Below, one piece after another: positions 45,024 to 54,169 of a stretch of DNA of 64,000 bases. Position numbers and translations under genes: made by a program. Under the pieces are notes generated by a model. The model was not told the origin of the DNA, made no database searches, and saw nothing but the letters and a program-made list of their open reading frames with translations. Location of the stretch: assembly GCF_011761185.1 (NCBI RefSeq), contig NZ_JAAOYM010000001.1:2294001-2358000 (forward strand), in the 5' to 3' direction. The DNA comes from Saccharomonospora amisosensis (lineage in GTDB: Bacteria > Actinomycetota > Actinomycetes > Mycobacteriales > Pseudonocardiaceae). Each line of letters begins with the position of its first letter. Position 1 is the first letter of the stretch.

Positions 45024-46364
45024 ATGTCGACCGTGCGACTGCCACCGGGGCCCGCGTTGCCTCGCGCCGTGCAGGGGGCCTTCGCGGTCGCCGCGCCGCT
45101 GCGCGGGGTTCGCATCCTGCGAAACCGCCACGGTGACGCCTTCACCGTCAATGTGCCGATCTTCGGCAGGGCCGTCGTCATCAGTAGTCCCGCCGAGATC
45201 AAGCAGCTGTTCACCGCCCGCGCGGAAGACGTGGGCAACCTGGAACGCAACCTGGGGCGGGTACTCGGCCCTGGCTCGCTGTTCGCGCTGTCCGGCGAGG
45301 AGCACCGCAAGCAACGCAGGCTGCTGGTGCCGCCGTTCCACGGCCGCAGGTTGGCCGCCTACGAGCGGATCGTCGAGGAGGAGACGGTGCGGGAACTGGC
45401 CGACTGGCCGCGGGGCCGGGCGTTCCCGACGCTGCCGTCGATGATGCGCATCACGCTCAACGTCATCCTCCGCGCGGTGTTCGGCGCCGAGGGGGCCCAA
45501 CTGCACCGGCTGCGCGCGTTGCTGCCACCGTTCGTGCGGCTCGGGTCCTGGCTGGCCGTGGCCCCGGTACCTGCCCTCGGCGGCGGTCGCTGGACGCCGT
45601 GGGGGAGGTTTCGACAACTGCGCCGCGACTACGACACGATCGTCGACCAGCTCATAGCCAAGGCGGAGCGCGAGGACCTGGACGCGCGAGACGACATCCT
45701 CGCGCTGTTGTTGCAGGCCCGCCACGACGACGGCACGCAGCTGAGCCGCGCCGACATCGCCGACCACCTGCTGACGCTGCTCACCGCGGGACATGAGACC
45801 ACGGCGACCACGCTGGCCTGGGCCGTCGAGCGGCTTCGCCGTCACCCGGCCGTCCTCGACCGGCTGATCGAGGAGGTCGACACGGGCGGCAGCGAGTTCA
45901 GGCAGGCGACCATCACCGAGGTGCAGCGCACCCGGCCGGTGATCGACCTCGTTGGCAGGCAGATCCTGACCGACGGCTACCAGCTCGGCCGGTGGCGGCT
46001 GCCGAAGGGATACTCGGTGCTGGTCAGCATCTCGCTCATCCACGAGGACGAGTCGCTGTTCAGCAACGCCTCCGCCTTCGACCCGAGCCGGTTCCTGGAC
46101 ACCAAGCCGGATCTGTACCAGTGGATTCCCTTCGGCGGCGGCACCCGCCGCTGCCTCGGCGCCGCCTTCGCCAACATGGAGATGCACGTGGTGCTGCGCA
46201 CCATGCTGTGGCACTTCACGCTCGCACCCACCGGCGAGCGGGGCGAACGGTGGCACTCCCGCGGTGTCGCAGGCGCACCCGGCAACGGCGGGCGGGTGAT
46301 CGTGCACCGCAGGACGCCCGCCGACGCACCCCACCGCGCCACGGCACCGGGTGCGCGGGCATGA
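45024..46364 (+). CDS. Cytochrome P450, CYP138-like
   Basis: 446-residue heme monooxygenase. Proline-rich start STVRLPPGPALPRAVQGAF, I-helix TAGHETTATTLAWAVERL, K-helix EVQRTRPVIDLVGR (ExxR), FDPSRFLD and heme loop IPFGGGTRRCLGAAFA with Cys377 as ligand. Length and pattern match mycobacterial CYP138/CYP51-related class forms. GAAGGGGG precedes ATG 45024. Its TGA overlaps the ATG of the Baeyer-Villiger monooxygenase, so the two oxygenases are coupled and probably act on the same lipid- or terpenoid-like substrate. Regulated by the divergent TetR through the tandem operators (inference). Confidence 0.92.
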   Translation: MSTVRLPPGPALPRAVQGAFAVAAPLRGVRILRNRHGDAFTVNVPIFGRAVVISSPAEIKQLFTARAEDVGNLERNLGRVLGPGSLFALSGEEHRKQRRLLVPPFHGRRLAAYERIVEEETVRELADWPRGRAFPTLPSMMRITLNVILRAVFGAEGAQLHRLRALLPPFVRLGSWLAVAPVPALGGGRWTPWGRFRQLRRDYDTIVDQLIAKAEREDLDARDDILALLLQARHDDGTQLSRADIADHLLTLLTAGHETTATTLAWAVERLRRHPAVLDRLIEEVDTGGSEFRQATITEVQRTRPVIDLVGRQILTDGYQLGRWRLPKGYSVLVSISLIHEDESLFSNASAFDPSRFLDTKPDLYQWIPFGGGTRRCLGAAFANMEMHVVLRTMLWHFTLAPTGERGERWHSRGVAGAPGNGGRVIVHRRTPADAPHRATAPGARA

Positions 46365-47827
46365 CCGAGCCGGCGCACGTGGATGTGCTCATCGTGGGTG
46401 CGGGGCTTTCCGGAATCGGCGCGGCACACCACATCCAGGCCGCCTTTCCCGGCCGTCACTACGCGATCCTCGAGGCGCGCACGGCACTGGGCGGGACGTG
46501 GGACCTGTTCCGGTATCCCGGCGTTCGGTCCGATTCGGACATGCAGACCCTCGGCTACCGGTTCCGGCCGTGGCGGCAGGCCACGGCCATCGCGGACGGG
46601 CCGGCCATCCTGAGCTACCTCCGCGAAACCGCGGCGGAGGCCGGGATCGACCGGCACATCAGGTACGGCCATCGGGTGGTGCGTGCCCGGTGGTGCGGCG
46701 AGACGGCTCGATGGACGGTGGAGGCCGAGCACGAGGGCGAGCTGGTGCGGTTCACCGCGTCCTTTCTGTATCTGTGCGGCGGTTACTACCACTACGACGC
46801 GGGCTACGACCCTGGTTTCGCGGGTACCGAACGGTTTCGCGGTCAGATCCTGCACCCGCAGCACTGGCCCGCCGAGTTCGACTACACGGGCAAGCGAGTC
46901 GTCGTCATCGGCAGCGGCGCTACCGCCGTGACACTGGTACCCGCCATGACCGACCGGGCCGCGCACGTCACGATGTTGCAGCGTTCGCCGACCTACATCG
47001 TCGCGATGCCTTCCGAGGACGCGCTGGCGACCGGGCTGCGGCGACTGCTGGGGGACAGACTCGCGTACCCTGTCGTGCGCTGGAAGAACATCGTGGCGAG
47101 CACGCTGATCTACCAGCTCAGCAGGCGAAGGCCCGCCATGGTGAGGGCCGCGATCCGCGGGATGGTGCTGCGCAGGCTGCCACCGGGCTACGACGTCGAC
47201 ACCCACTTCCGGCCGCGTTACCAGCCGTGGGACCAGCGGCTGTGCCTTGCCGCCGACGGTGATCTGTTCGCCGCGATCCGCCGTGGCCGCGCCTCGGTGG
47301 TCACCGACGAGATCGAGGAGTTCACCGAGACCGGGCTCGCGCTGCGCTCCGGCGAGGAACTACCGGCCGACGTCGTCGTCACCGCCACCGGGCTGCGGCT
47401 GCTGGCGCTCGGCGGTATCGAACTGTCCGTGGACGGCCGGGACGTGGAACTGCCGAAAACCATGGCTTACAAGGGAATGATGCTGTCCGGCGTACCGAAC
47501 CTGGCATTCACCATCGGCTACACCAACGCCTCCTGGACGCTGAAGGCCGACCTCGTCGGCGAGTACGTCGTGCGGCTGCTGCGCTACCTGGACAAGCACG
47601 GTTACGACAGCTGCGTGCCGGTCAACGACGACCCGGACGTCACCGAGCGGCCGTTGCTCGACTTCGACGCGGGCTACGTGCGGCGCTCGGTCGACCAGTT
47701 CCCGCGTGCGGGTTCGCGGGAGCCTTGGCGCCTCGGGATGAGCTACGTACACGATCTGCTGAACCTGCGTTACGGCCGCGTCGACGACGGCGAGTTGAGG
47801 TTCTCGCGGCGGGCCGAACCCGCGTAG
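46361..47827 (+). CDS. Flavin-dependent Baeyer-Villiger monooxygenase, EthA/MymA-like
   Basis: 488 residues. FAD motif DVLIVGAGLSGIGAAHHI, then GGTWDLFRYPGVRSDSDMQT (family signature), the Baeyer-Villiger fingerprint FRGQILHPQHW (F-x-G-x3-H-x3-W) and the NADPH motif RVVVIGSGATAVTLVPAM. C-terminal VTATGLRLLALGGIE and NLAFTIGYTNASWTLKADLV are typical of EthA-type enzymes, which turn ketones into esters and activate thioamide drugs in mycobacteria. ATG 46361 overlaps the P450 stop (ATGA). A ketone made by the P450 could be its substrate (inference). Confidence 0.92.
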   Translation: MTEPAHVDVLIVGAGLSGIGAAHHIQAAFPGRHYAILEARTALGGTWDLFRYPGVRSDSDMQTLGYRFRPWRQATAIADGPAILSYLRETAAEAGIDRHIRYGHRVVRARWCGETARWTVEAEHEGELVRFTASFLYLCGGYYHYDAGYDPGFAGTERFRGQILHPQHWPAEFDYTGKRVVVIGSGATAVTLVPAMTDRAAHVTMLQRSPTYIVAMPSEDALATGLRRLLGDRLAYPVVRWKNIVASTLIYQLSRRRPAMVRAAIRGMVLRRLPPGYDVDTHFRPRYQPWDQRLCLAADGDLFAAIRRGRASVVTDEIEEFTETGLALRSGEELPADVVVTATGLRLLALGGIELSVDGRDVELPKTMAYKGMMLSGVPNLAFTIGYTNASWTLKADLVGEYVVRLLRYLDKHGYDSCVPVNDDPDVTERPLLDFDAGYVRRSVDQFPRAGSREPWRLGMSYVHDLLNLRYGRVDDGELRFSRRAEPA

Positions 47828-47891
47828 TCGCACGGCCTGCCAACGGGATCGTCGGTAGGGTCGGGGGTGGCGACACGAGGAGCGAGGTGAC

Positions 47892-48242
47892 ATGGCCGAG
47901 GATGTCGACGTCGTCGTACTCGGAATGGGGCCGGGCGGGGAGGCGCTCGCGAGCAGACCGGTGCCCGGCCTGGCCCACACTCCGTACTGGACCAACCGGG
48001 ACGCCGTGACCACCGGCACCGTGCCGGAGTCGCTTGTCGTGCTCGCCGACGTGTTGACCGCGGAGGGACTTTCGCTGCACACCTCGGCCGCCGCGGAGCG
48101 AGTCGGCCACGACGGCACGGACTTCACCGTCCGGCTTGCCGATATCCGGCTGCGAGCCCGGCGGCTGCTTGTCGCCACCGGCAGGCGTGCCGACCTGGAA
48201 GCCGTCGGGCTCGCCGAACTCGACCGGGAGCCGCGACCGTGA
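47892..48242 (+). pseudogene. Internally deleted pyridine nucleotide-disulfide oxidoreductase
   Basis: 116 residues instead of about 450-480. The N-terminal FAD motif is present (DVDVVVLGMGPGGEALA), then the sequence jumps to PVPGLAHTPYWTNRDAVTTG and TVPESLVVLADVLTAEGLSL, skipping the NAD-binding glycine loop, and ends RRLLVATGRRADLEAVGLAE. The C-terminal dimerisation domain is also gone. The reading frame has survived the deletions, so a short product may still be made. GAGGAGCGAGGTGAC precedes ATG 47892; the stop overlaps the next start (GTGA). Confidence 0.7.
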
Positions 48243-49456
48243 CAGGCAGCGAACGCCTCGAGTTCACCGGTGCGACGGGTGCGCCGCTGGCGGCCCGGCT
48301 CGAACTCCCCGGTTCGCAGCCAAGGGCCTACGCGCTGTTCGCGCATTGCTTCACCTGTGGCAAGGACGCGCTGGCCGCCACCCGGATCTCCAGGGCGCTC
48401 ACCGAGTTCGGGATCGCGGTGCTGCGTTTCGACTTCACCGGCCTCGGCGGGTCCGGTGGCGACTTCGCCAACACCGATTTCAGCTCCAACATCGAAGACG
48501 TCGTGCGGGCGGCCGACCACCTGCGAGACAACCGCGCGGCACCGACTCTCCTGATCGGACATTCGCTTGGTGGCGCGGCCGTGCTGGCAGCCGCCGGGCA
48601 CGTGCCGGAGGTGAAGGCGGTCGCCACCATCGCTGCCCCCGCCGACCCTGCGCACGTCCTCAAACTGCTGGGGCCGGTCAGCGAGAAGATCCAGCGGCGC
48701 GGCGAGGCCGAGGTGTCGCTGGCAGGGCGGTCGTTTCGCATCCGGCGCGGTTTCCTCGACGACATCGCCGCCCAGCCGCAGGCGGAGCGCATCGCCGGGC
48801 TCGGGGCGGCGCTGCTGGTACTGCACTCGCCCGCCGACGACATCGTGGGCGTCGACAACGCACGGCGCATCTTCGAGACGGCGAGGCACCCGAAGTCGTT
48901 CGTCGCCGTCGACGGAGCCGACCACCTGCTCACCCGCTCCGACGACGCCGACTACGTCGCCTCGCTGCTGGCGGCATGGGCGAGCCGCTACGTGTTCGAA
49001 CGGGGCACCACGACCAGGCAACCACCCGAGGAGGGCCTGGTGACGGTCGCCGAGACCGGTGACGGCCCGTTCGCCCAGCGGATAGTGGCGGGCAGGCACG
49101 TGCTGGCCGCCGACGAGCCGAGACCGATCGGCGCCGACACCGGGCCGTCGCCCTACGACCTGCTGTTGGCCGCGCTGGGCTCGTGTACGTCGATGACCCT
49201 GCGGATGTATGCCACCCGCAAGCGGTGGCCGCTGCAACGGGTGAGCGTGTCGCTGCGGCACTGGCGCAGCCACGCCAAGGACTGCGTGCACTGCGAGACC
49301 CGCACCGGAATGGTCGAGCACATCGAACGGGTGATCCGAATCGAGGGTGAGCTGGACGCCGCGCAGCGGCAACGGTTGCTGGAGATCGCCGACAAGTGCC
49401 CGGTGCACCGCACGCTGCGTTCCGAGGTCGTCGTCGAAACGACCGAAGCGGGCTGA
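48239..49456 (+). CDS. Alpha/beta hydrolase-OsmC fusion protein
   Basis: 405 residues. The first 250 are an alpha/beta hydrolase: ALFAHCFTCGKDALAATRIS, FDFTGLGGSGGDFANTDFSS, nucleophile elbow LLIGHSLGGAAVL (Ser), acid in LVLHSPADDIVGVDNA and His in VDGADHLLTR. Residues 265-405 are an OsmC domain: PSPYDLLLAALGSCTSMTLRM with the first cysteine and ADKCPVHRTLRSE with the second. The same fusion is known in many proteobacteria and actinobacteria, role unclear; esterase action on peroxidised lipids followed by peroxide reduction is one idea. GTG 48239 overlaps the previous stop by four bases. Confidence 0.9.
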   Translation: MTGSERLEFTGATGAPLAARLELPGSQPRAYALFAHCFTCGKDALAATRISRALTEFGIAVLRFDFTGLGGSGGDFANTDFSSNIEDVVRAADHLRDNRAAPTLLIGHSLGGAAVLAAAGHVPEVKAVATIAAPADPAHVLKLLGPVSEKIQRRGEAEVSLAGRSFRIRRGFLDDIAAQPQAERIAGLGAALLVLHSPADDIVGVDNARRIFETARHPKSFVAVDGADHLLTRSDDADYVASLLAAWASRYVFERGTTTRQPPEEGLVTVAETGDGPFAQRIVAGRHVLAADEPRPIGADTGPSPYDLLLAALGSCTSMTLRMYATRKRWPLQRVSVSLRHWRSHAKDCVHCETRTGMVEHIERVIRIEGELDAAQRQRLLEIADKCPVHRTLRSEVVVETTEAG

Positions 49457-49485
49457 ACCGTCGGGCGCGGGGGTAGGGTCGCGTC

Positions 49486-49790
49486 GTGGCGGGCGGGGAG
49501 CTGATCCACGTCCCCGCGGGTTACGCCCAGTTGCCAGCTGTCCGCCGAATCCGACGAGATCGGGTGGGACCCTCGCGCCGACGGGTACCGGTTGCCGACC
49601 GAGGCCGAGTGGGAGCACGCCTGCCGAGCGGGCACGGCGGGCCCGCGCTACGGGAACCTCGCCGACATCGCCTGGTGTTGGGGCAACTCGCGGGAGCGGC
49701 TCCCGCTGATCCCGAACGGCTGGCAGGGCCGAAAGACCCTCGCGAGACCGTCCGGTCAGCTCCACCGGCGGCGCCTGCGGAGTTCCTACG
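49486..49790 (+). pseudogene. Relic of a formylglycine-generating enzyme (SUMF1/FGE family)
   Basis: The reading starts VAGGELIHVPAGYAQL, shifts frame, then gives LSAESDEIGWDPRADGYRLP and TEAEWEHACRAGTAGPRYGN, LADIAWCWGNSRERLPLIPN. GYRLPTEAEWEHACRAG is the hallmark of FGE-sulfatase domain proteins (FGE, EgtB). About 200 residues of the family are missing and there is at least one frameshift. It lies just before pncB. It is interesting because FGE is the aerobic maturation enzyme for sulfatases such as the one at 16724. Confidence 0.75.
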
Positions 49791-49799
49791 GTCTCGGGC

Positions 49800-51134
49800 A
49801 TGACGGCTCTGCACACCGACCTCTACGAGGTCCGGATGGCGGCGAGTTACCTGCGTCGCGGGATGACCGAGCTCGCCACGTTCAGCCTGTTCGCCCGCAA
49901 ACTCCCGCGGGACCGTGGCTTCCTCGTCGCCGCCGGGCTCGCCGACTGCCTCGACTTCCTGCGGCGGTTCCGGTTCGGCGACGCCGAGCTGGCCTACCTC
50001 GGGCAAGCGGTGGGATTGCCGGACTCGGACCTGGCCGCGCTGGCGGAACTGCGGTTCGACGGTGACGTGTGGGCGGTGCCGGAGGGGCGCGTGGTGTTCG
50101 CAGGGGAGCCGCTGCTGGAGGTGACCGCCCCGCTGCCGCAGGCACAACTGGTGGAGACGGCGCTGCTGAACTACGTCACCTTCCAGTCGGCGGTGGCGAC
50201 CAAGGCCGCGCGCTGCCGGATCGCGGCGCCGGATGCCGACCTGGTCGACTTCGCGGCCCGCCGCACGCACGGCCTTGAATCGGCGAGGGCGATGGCGAGG
50301 GTGTCGGCCATGGTCGGCTTCGCGGGAACCAGCAACGTGGCCGCCGCCAGGGAGTTCGACATCCCCGCGCTCGGCACCATGGCCCATTCCTACGTGCAGG
50401 CCTTTGCCACCGAGTACGAGTCCTTCTTCGCGTTCGGCACCGACTTCCCCGGTGCGGCGGTGTTCCTTGTGGACACCTATGACACGGAGCGGGGGGTGCG
50501 AACCGCGATCGAGGCCGCTGCTGAGCTCGGACTGGCGCAGGAGCGGGTTGGGGTGCGGCTGGACTCCGGGGACCTGGCGGAGCTGGCCGTGCTCGCGAGG
50601 CGGCTGCTGGACGAGGCGGGGATGCCGAAGGCACGCATCGTCGGCAGCGGCGGCCTCGACGAGTACGCGCTCGCGGAGTTGACCACCGCAGGCGCCCCGA
50701 TCGACACATACGGGGTCGGCACGAAGATCGGGGTGTCGGCCGACGCACCTTCACTGGACAGCGCCTACAAGCTGGTGGAGTACGCGGGACGGCCGGTGCT
50801 CAAGCTCTCGCCAGGCAAGGCCACCAACCCCGGGGCCAAGCAGGTCTTCCGGGGCGGTCGAGGAGAGCAGGACGTGCTGGCGCTGCGCGAGGAGGAGCCG
50901 CCCGGCGGGACCGAACCGCTGTTGCTGCCCGTACTGCGCGCCGGGATGCCGCGGCCCGGTGTGGACTCGCTGGACGCTGCGCGGCGGCGGTTCGACCGCG
51001 AGTTGGCGTGGTTGCCGGAGGCGGCGCGACGACTGCGGGCCCCCGAAACCGTCCCCGTCACCCGGTCGGCGGCGCTGCGGGAATTGACCGATCGGCTGAC
51101 GGCCGACCACACCACTGCCCGACCCGGACGCTAA
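49800..51134 (+). CDS. pncB: Nicotinate phosphoribosyltransferase
   Basis: 444 residues. Makes nicotinate mononucleotide from nicotinate and PRPP, the salvage entry to NAD. Family blocks: [20 protein letters not shown] at the N-terminus, [20 protein letters not shown]-like [40 protein letters not shown] (catalytic His), [16 protein letters not shown], and [16 protein letters not shown] 49800 begins the conserved segment. It converges with rtcB, sharing the bases CTAA: the TAA of pncB and the TAG of rtcB overlap. Confidence 0.93.
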   Translation: MTALHTDLYEVRMAASYLRRGMTELATFSLFARKLPRDRGFLVAAGLADCLDFLRRFRFGDAELAYLGQAVGLPDSDLAALAELRFDGDVWAVPEGRVVFAGEPLLEVTAPLPQAQLVETALLNYVTFQSAVATKAARCRIAAPDADLVDFAARRTHGLESARAMARVSAMVGFAGTSNVAAAREFDIPALGTMAHSYVQAFATEYESFFAFGTDFPGAAVFLVDTYDTERGVRTAIEAAAELGLAQERVGVRLDSGDLAELAVLARRLLDEAGMPKARIVGSGGLDEYALAELTTAGAPIDTYGVGTKIGVSADAPSLDSAYKLVEYAGRPVLKLSPGKATNPGAKQVFRGGRGEQDVLALREEEPPGGTEPLLLPVLRAGMPRPGVDSLDAARRRFDRELAWLPEAARRLRAPETVPVTRSAALRELTDRLTADHTTARPGR

Positions 51135-52549
51135 CCCTTCACCACGCCCAGCGGGACCAGCCTGGCGACCTTGCGGCACAGTCGGGCACCCTCGCTGGCC
51201 TCGATGACCGCCGTGATGTCCTTGTAGGCGCTGGGCGCCTCTTCCGCCAGCCCCTTCCATGACGTCCCGCGCACGGCGATGCCGTGGGACTCCAACTCCT
51301 CGCGCAGCGCGCGCCCGCTGACTCCCCTGGCCGCCGCGTGCCTGCTGCGGGTGCGGCCCGCGCCGTGGCACGTCGAGTGGAACGCCGGTGAGCCCGCCAC
51401 CCCGGCGAGTACGTAGGAGGCGGTGCCCATGGTGCCGGGAATCAGGGTCGGCTGACCGGTGCCTGCCAGGTCGGCGGGAAGGTCGGGGTGGTGCGGTGGC
51501 AGCGCTCTGGTGGCGCCCTTGCGGTGCACGCACAACCTCCGGGGCCGACCGTCAACCTCATGTGTCTCGATGGTGGCGAGGTTGTGGGAAACGTCGTAGA
51601 CGAGGTCCAGCCCGCTGCCCAGGTGGGCCTCGAACGCGCGGCGCGCGGTCGCTGTGAGCAGCTGCCGGTTGGCCCTCGCGTAGTTCGTGGCGGCGGCAAG
51701 CGCACGCAGGTAGTCTCCGCCTTCGGGCGACTCGACGGGTGCGCACGCCAGTTGCCGATCAGGCACCTGGATGTCGTATCGCGACATCACCTGTTCCATC
51801 GACCGCACGTAGTCGGTGCACACCTGATGACCGAGGCCGCGGGAACCGCAATGGATCATGACGCACACCTGGTCGCGGTGCAGCCCGAAGGCCGACGCGG
51901 CGGTGTCGTCGTAGACCTCCTCGACTGCCTGGACCTCGAGGAAGTGGTTGCCGGAGCCGAGACTGCCCACCTGACCAAGGCCCCGCTCGAAGGCCCGCCT
52001 GCTGACAAGCGACGGGTCGGCGCCCTCGACGCGGCCGCCGTCCTCGCAGCGGTCCAGGTCGCGCGCGACGCCGTGGCCGGACTCCACCGCGTATCCGGCG
52101 CCACCGGTCAGCACCCGCTCCAGCTGGCCCGGCCCGGTCAGCTGCCACACGCTGCCCCGGTGCATGCCACGTGGCACCGTGTGGCCGAGCGTGTCCATCA
52201 GCCCGGCCAACCGCGAACCCAGCTCGGCGCGGCCTACGCCCGCCGCCAGCAGCCGCACCCCGCAGGAGATGTCGAAGCCCACCCCGCCGGGCGAGACAAC
52301 GCCGCCTGCGTCGATGTCGGTGGCGGCCACGCCGCCGATCGGGAAGCCGTATCCCCAGTGCACGTCGGGCATCGCGTAGGAGGCGACCACGATGCCCGGC
52401 AGCGTCGCGACGTTGGCCACCTGCTCGAGCGACCGGTCCTCCTGCGCCATCGGCAGCAGCTTCCTTGACGCGAACACGATGCCGGGGACCCGCATCGCCC
52501 CGTGCGCGGGCATGCGGAACCGGTAGGGGTTCTCCTCGATGATCTCCAC
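51131..52549 (-). CDS. rtcB: RtcB RNA-splicing/repair ligase
   Basis: 472 residues. Joins RNA 2',3'-cyclic phosphate or 3'-phosphate ends to 5'-OH ends using GTP and Mn2+. Metal and nucleotide-binding blocks are intact: [36 protein letters not shown] (Cys ligand), [27 protein letters not shown] and the guanylylated-histidine motif [13 protein letters not shown]. It is preceded by the archease gene with a 7-base gap on the same strand, so they form an operon. In bacteria RtcB repairs tRNA or rRNA cut under stress or by toxins. Confidence 0.95.
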   Translation of the reverse strand: MEIIEENPYRFRMPAHGAMRVPGIVFASRKLLPMAQEDRSLEQVANVATLPGIVVASYAMPDVHWGYGFPIGGVAATDIDAGGVVSPGGVGFDISCGVRLLAAGVGRAELGSRLAGLMDTLGHTVPRGMHRGSVWQLTGPGQLERVLTGGAGYAVESGHGVARDLDRCEDGGRVEGADPSLVSRRAFERGLGQVGSLGSGNHFLEVQAVEEVYDDTAASAFGLHRDQVCVMIHCGSRGLGHQVCTDYVRSMEQVMSRYDIQVPDRQLACAPVESPEGGDYLRALAAATNYARANRQLLTATARRAFEAHLGSGLDLVYDVSHNLATIETHEVDGRPRRLCVHRKGATRALPPHHPDLPADLAGTGQPTLIPGTMGTASYVLAGVAGSPAFHSTCHGAGRTRSRHAAARGVSGRALREELESHGIAVRGTSWKGLAEEAPSAYKDITAVIEASEGARLCRKVARLVPLGVVKG

Positions 52550-52556
52550 GGTGGCC

Positions 52557-52982
52557 TCACACGTCGATGGTCACCGAACACGACCAACCGTCGGCGTCCG
52601 GTGCGATTCGAAGCTCGTGCAGCGACACGGCCTTGGGCACCGAGCCTGTCGAGGCAACGGCGGCGGAGTCGACCATGCGAAACAGCACCCGCACCCCCTT
52701 CTCGGTTGGCGACACCTCTGTGGCGACGGGCAGTTCGCCCCGGGTCTCCATGCGGTAGATCACCTCGTCCAGCACGCCGACGAGCAGGTCTTCGTCCCGT
52801 TCACCGGCCACCACGCACTCCACGGTGGTGTCCGGTGGCGGCAGCTCCGCTTCGGCGAAGCTGTCCACCATGCCGTGCACGGCCTCGGCGATACAGCGTT
52901 CCCTGGTCGGTGCCCACGCCTCGATGCGCAGGTCGGCGGTGTGAGCCACGGACCGGTGGCCCGCGCCGGACCCGGCCGTCAC
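52557..52982 (-). CDS. Archease
   Basis: 141-residue activator of RtcB that promotes its guanylylation and multiple turnover. Family features: [20 protein letters not shown] (the H-T-A-D metal-binding motif), [20 protein letters not shown], and C-terminal [20 protein letters not shown] with VTIDV at the end (Asp ligand). GTG 52982 is the start. Its gene precedes rtcB in the same operon. Confidence 0.92.
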   Translation of the reverse strand: MTAGSGAGHRSVAHTADLRIEAWAPTRERCIAEAVHGMVDSFAEAELPPPDTTVECVVAGERDEDLLVGVLDEVIYRMETRGELPVATEVSPTEKGVRVLFRMVDSAAVASTGSVPKAVSLHELRIAPDADGWSCSVTIDV

Positions 52983-53069
52983 GACTTGCCCGCCTTGTTA
53001 CGCGGCCGGGGCCTGCGGGGGAGGGGGAGGAGATCCCCGGGTCGCCCGGCGCCCGACCGGCCGTGCGCG

Positions 53070-53342
53070 CTACCGGACCTGACCAAGGCCTGCCTCCCGC
53101 AGCACGGTCACCAGCACCTCGGCGCGCTGGCGGGCCCGCTCGGCGTCCTCGCACTTCACGGCTGTGCGGACCTCGCGCATGGCGGCCTGTACCCGAGTGC
53201 GGTACTCGGTGCCGAGCGTGTCGCCGAGCGCCGCGACGGTGCGCGCCGCGACCGCGCAAACGGCGTCGGCGTCGTGCAGTTTCTCGGCGCGCTGCTGGCG
53301 CAGTTCCTGCGTGCTCGGACCGTGGTGCACTTCCTGGGTCAT
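53070..53342 (-). CDS. Small helical protein resembling the Hsp70 lid
   Basis: 90 residues, start ATG 53342 with GGAGGAG 7 bases upstream. All-helical and charged: LRQQRAEKLHDADAVCAVAA, RTVAALGDTLGTEYRTRVQA, AMREVRTAVKCEDAERARQR. This resembles the C-terminal alpha-helical lid of DnaK-type chaperones (pattern LxxLGDxL...xRxxVxxAxxxxRxAxxxxD). The similarity is by eye and not decisive. It is encoded in the same direction between archease and PCMT, so it may belong to the repair operon. Confidence 0.6.
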   Translation of the reverse strand: MTQEVHHGPSTQELRQQRAEKLHDADAVCAVAARTVAALGDTLGTEYRTRVQAAMREVRTAVKCEDAERARQRAEVLVTVLREAGLGQVR

Positions 53343-53421
53343 GGTGCGTCTCCTCCCGCGTCGTGGTCGGGGCCGTATCGCACGGTCGCGCGCGGCGGTG
53401 GGTCGCCGGCAGGGGCGAAAG

Positions 53422-54075
53422 TCACCGTGGACCGGGAAAGCCGTACCTGCCGTGAAGCCGGACGAACCGAGCCGGTACCAGCACCCGTTCGCGAACCAGC
53501 CCGGATTCGGCTCGTTCGAAGGCGACCACGTCCTCCTGGCCGCCACGTCCGATGGGCTGCACGATTGCGCCCCCCACTCGTAGTTGCTCGATCAGTGGCG
53601 GCGGCACCTCCGGGTACGCCGCGGAGACGAGGATGGCGTCGTAGGGCGCGTGTGCTGGCACTCCGCCACTGCCGTCCCCGGTGAGCAGGGTGACCCGCTC
53701 GATGCCCTGCGCCCGCAGGTTGCGTCGTGCCTGCTCGGCCAGGTCCGGCCACCATTCGACGGTGACGACGTCCGCGGCGAGGCGGGCCAGCAGCGCCGTC
53801 TGGAAGCCGAGCCCGGTGCCGACCTCGAGGACGTGCTCGTCGCCGGTGAGCCGCAGTCCCTCGATCATCCGCGCCGACAGTGACGGCTGCGTGGTGACCT
53901 GGTCGTGCCCGATGGGGATGGGCACGTCGGCGTAGGCGTCGTCGACCGCGTCGGGGGGTACGAAAGCCGCTCTCGGCGTCGCACGCACGGCATCGAGCAC
54001 GCGCTCGTCGCTGACCCCGCTCTCGCGCGCGGCGGTCACGAGATCTTCCGGAGAGGAGCCCATCTCACCTGCCAT
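53422..54075 (-). CDS. pcm: Protein-L-isoaspartate O-methyltransferase
   Basis: 217 residues. Methylates isoaspartyl residues in damaged proteins using SAM to start their repair. N-terminal VLDAVRATPRAAFVPPDAVD and AYADVPIPIGHDQVTTQPSL (the family substrate-binding segment), SAM loop HVLEVGTGLGFQTALLARLA, DAILVSAAYPEVPPPLIEQL, and VGGAIVQPIGRGGQE. Length and motifs are normal. It is the most upstream gene of a same-strand run PCMT, small helical protein, archease, rtcB. Confidence 0.93.
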   Translation of the reverse strand: MAGEMGSSPEDLVTAARESGVSDERVLDAVRATPRAAFVPPDAVDDAYADVPIPIGHDQVTTQPSLSARMIEGLRLTGDEHVLEVGTGLGFQTALLARLAADVVTVEWWPDLAEQARRNLRAQGIERVTLLTGDGSGGVPAHAPYDAILVSAAYPEVPPPLIEQLRVGGAIVQPIGRGGQEDVVAFERAESGLVRERVLVPARFVRLHGRYGFPGPR

Positions 54076-54169
54076 TCGCGCTGCTGTACATCCCGATTGT
54101 GCGCGGCGCTCCGGCCGTGCACCGGGTGTGGCGCCGCCGGTGACCCCATCGGGTGGTCGTGGCGTGCGC

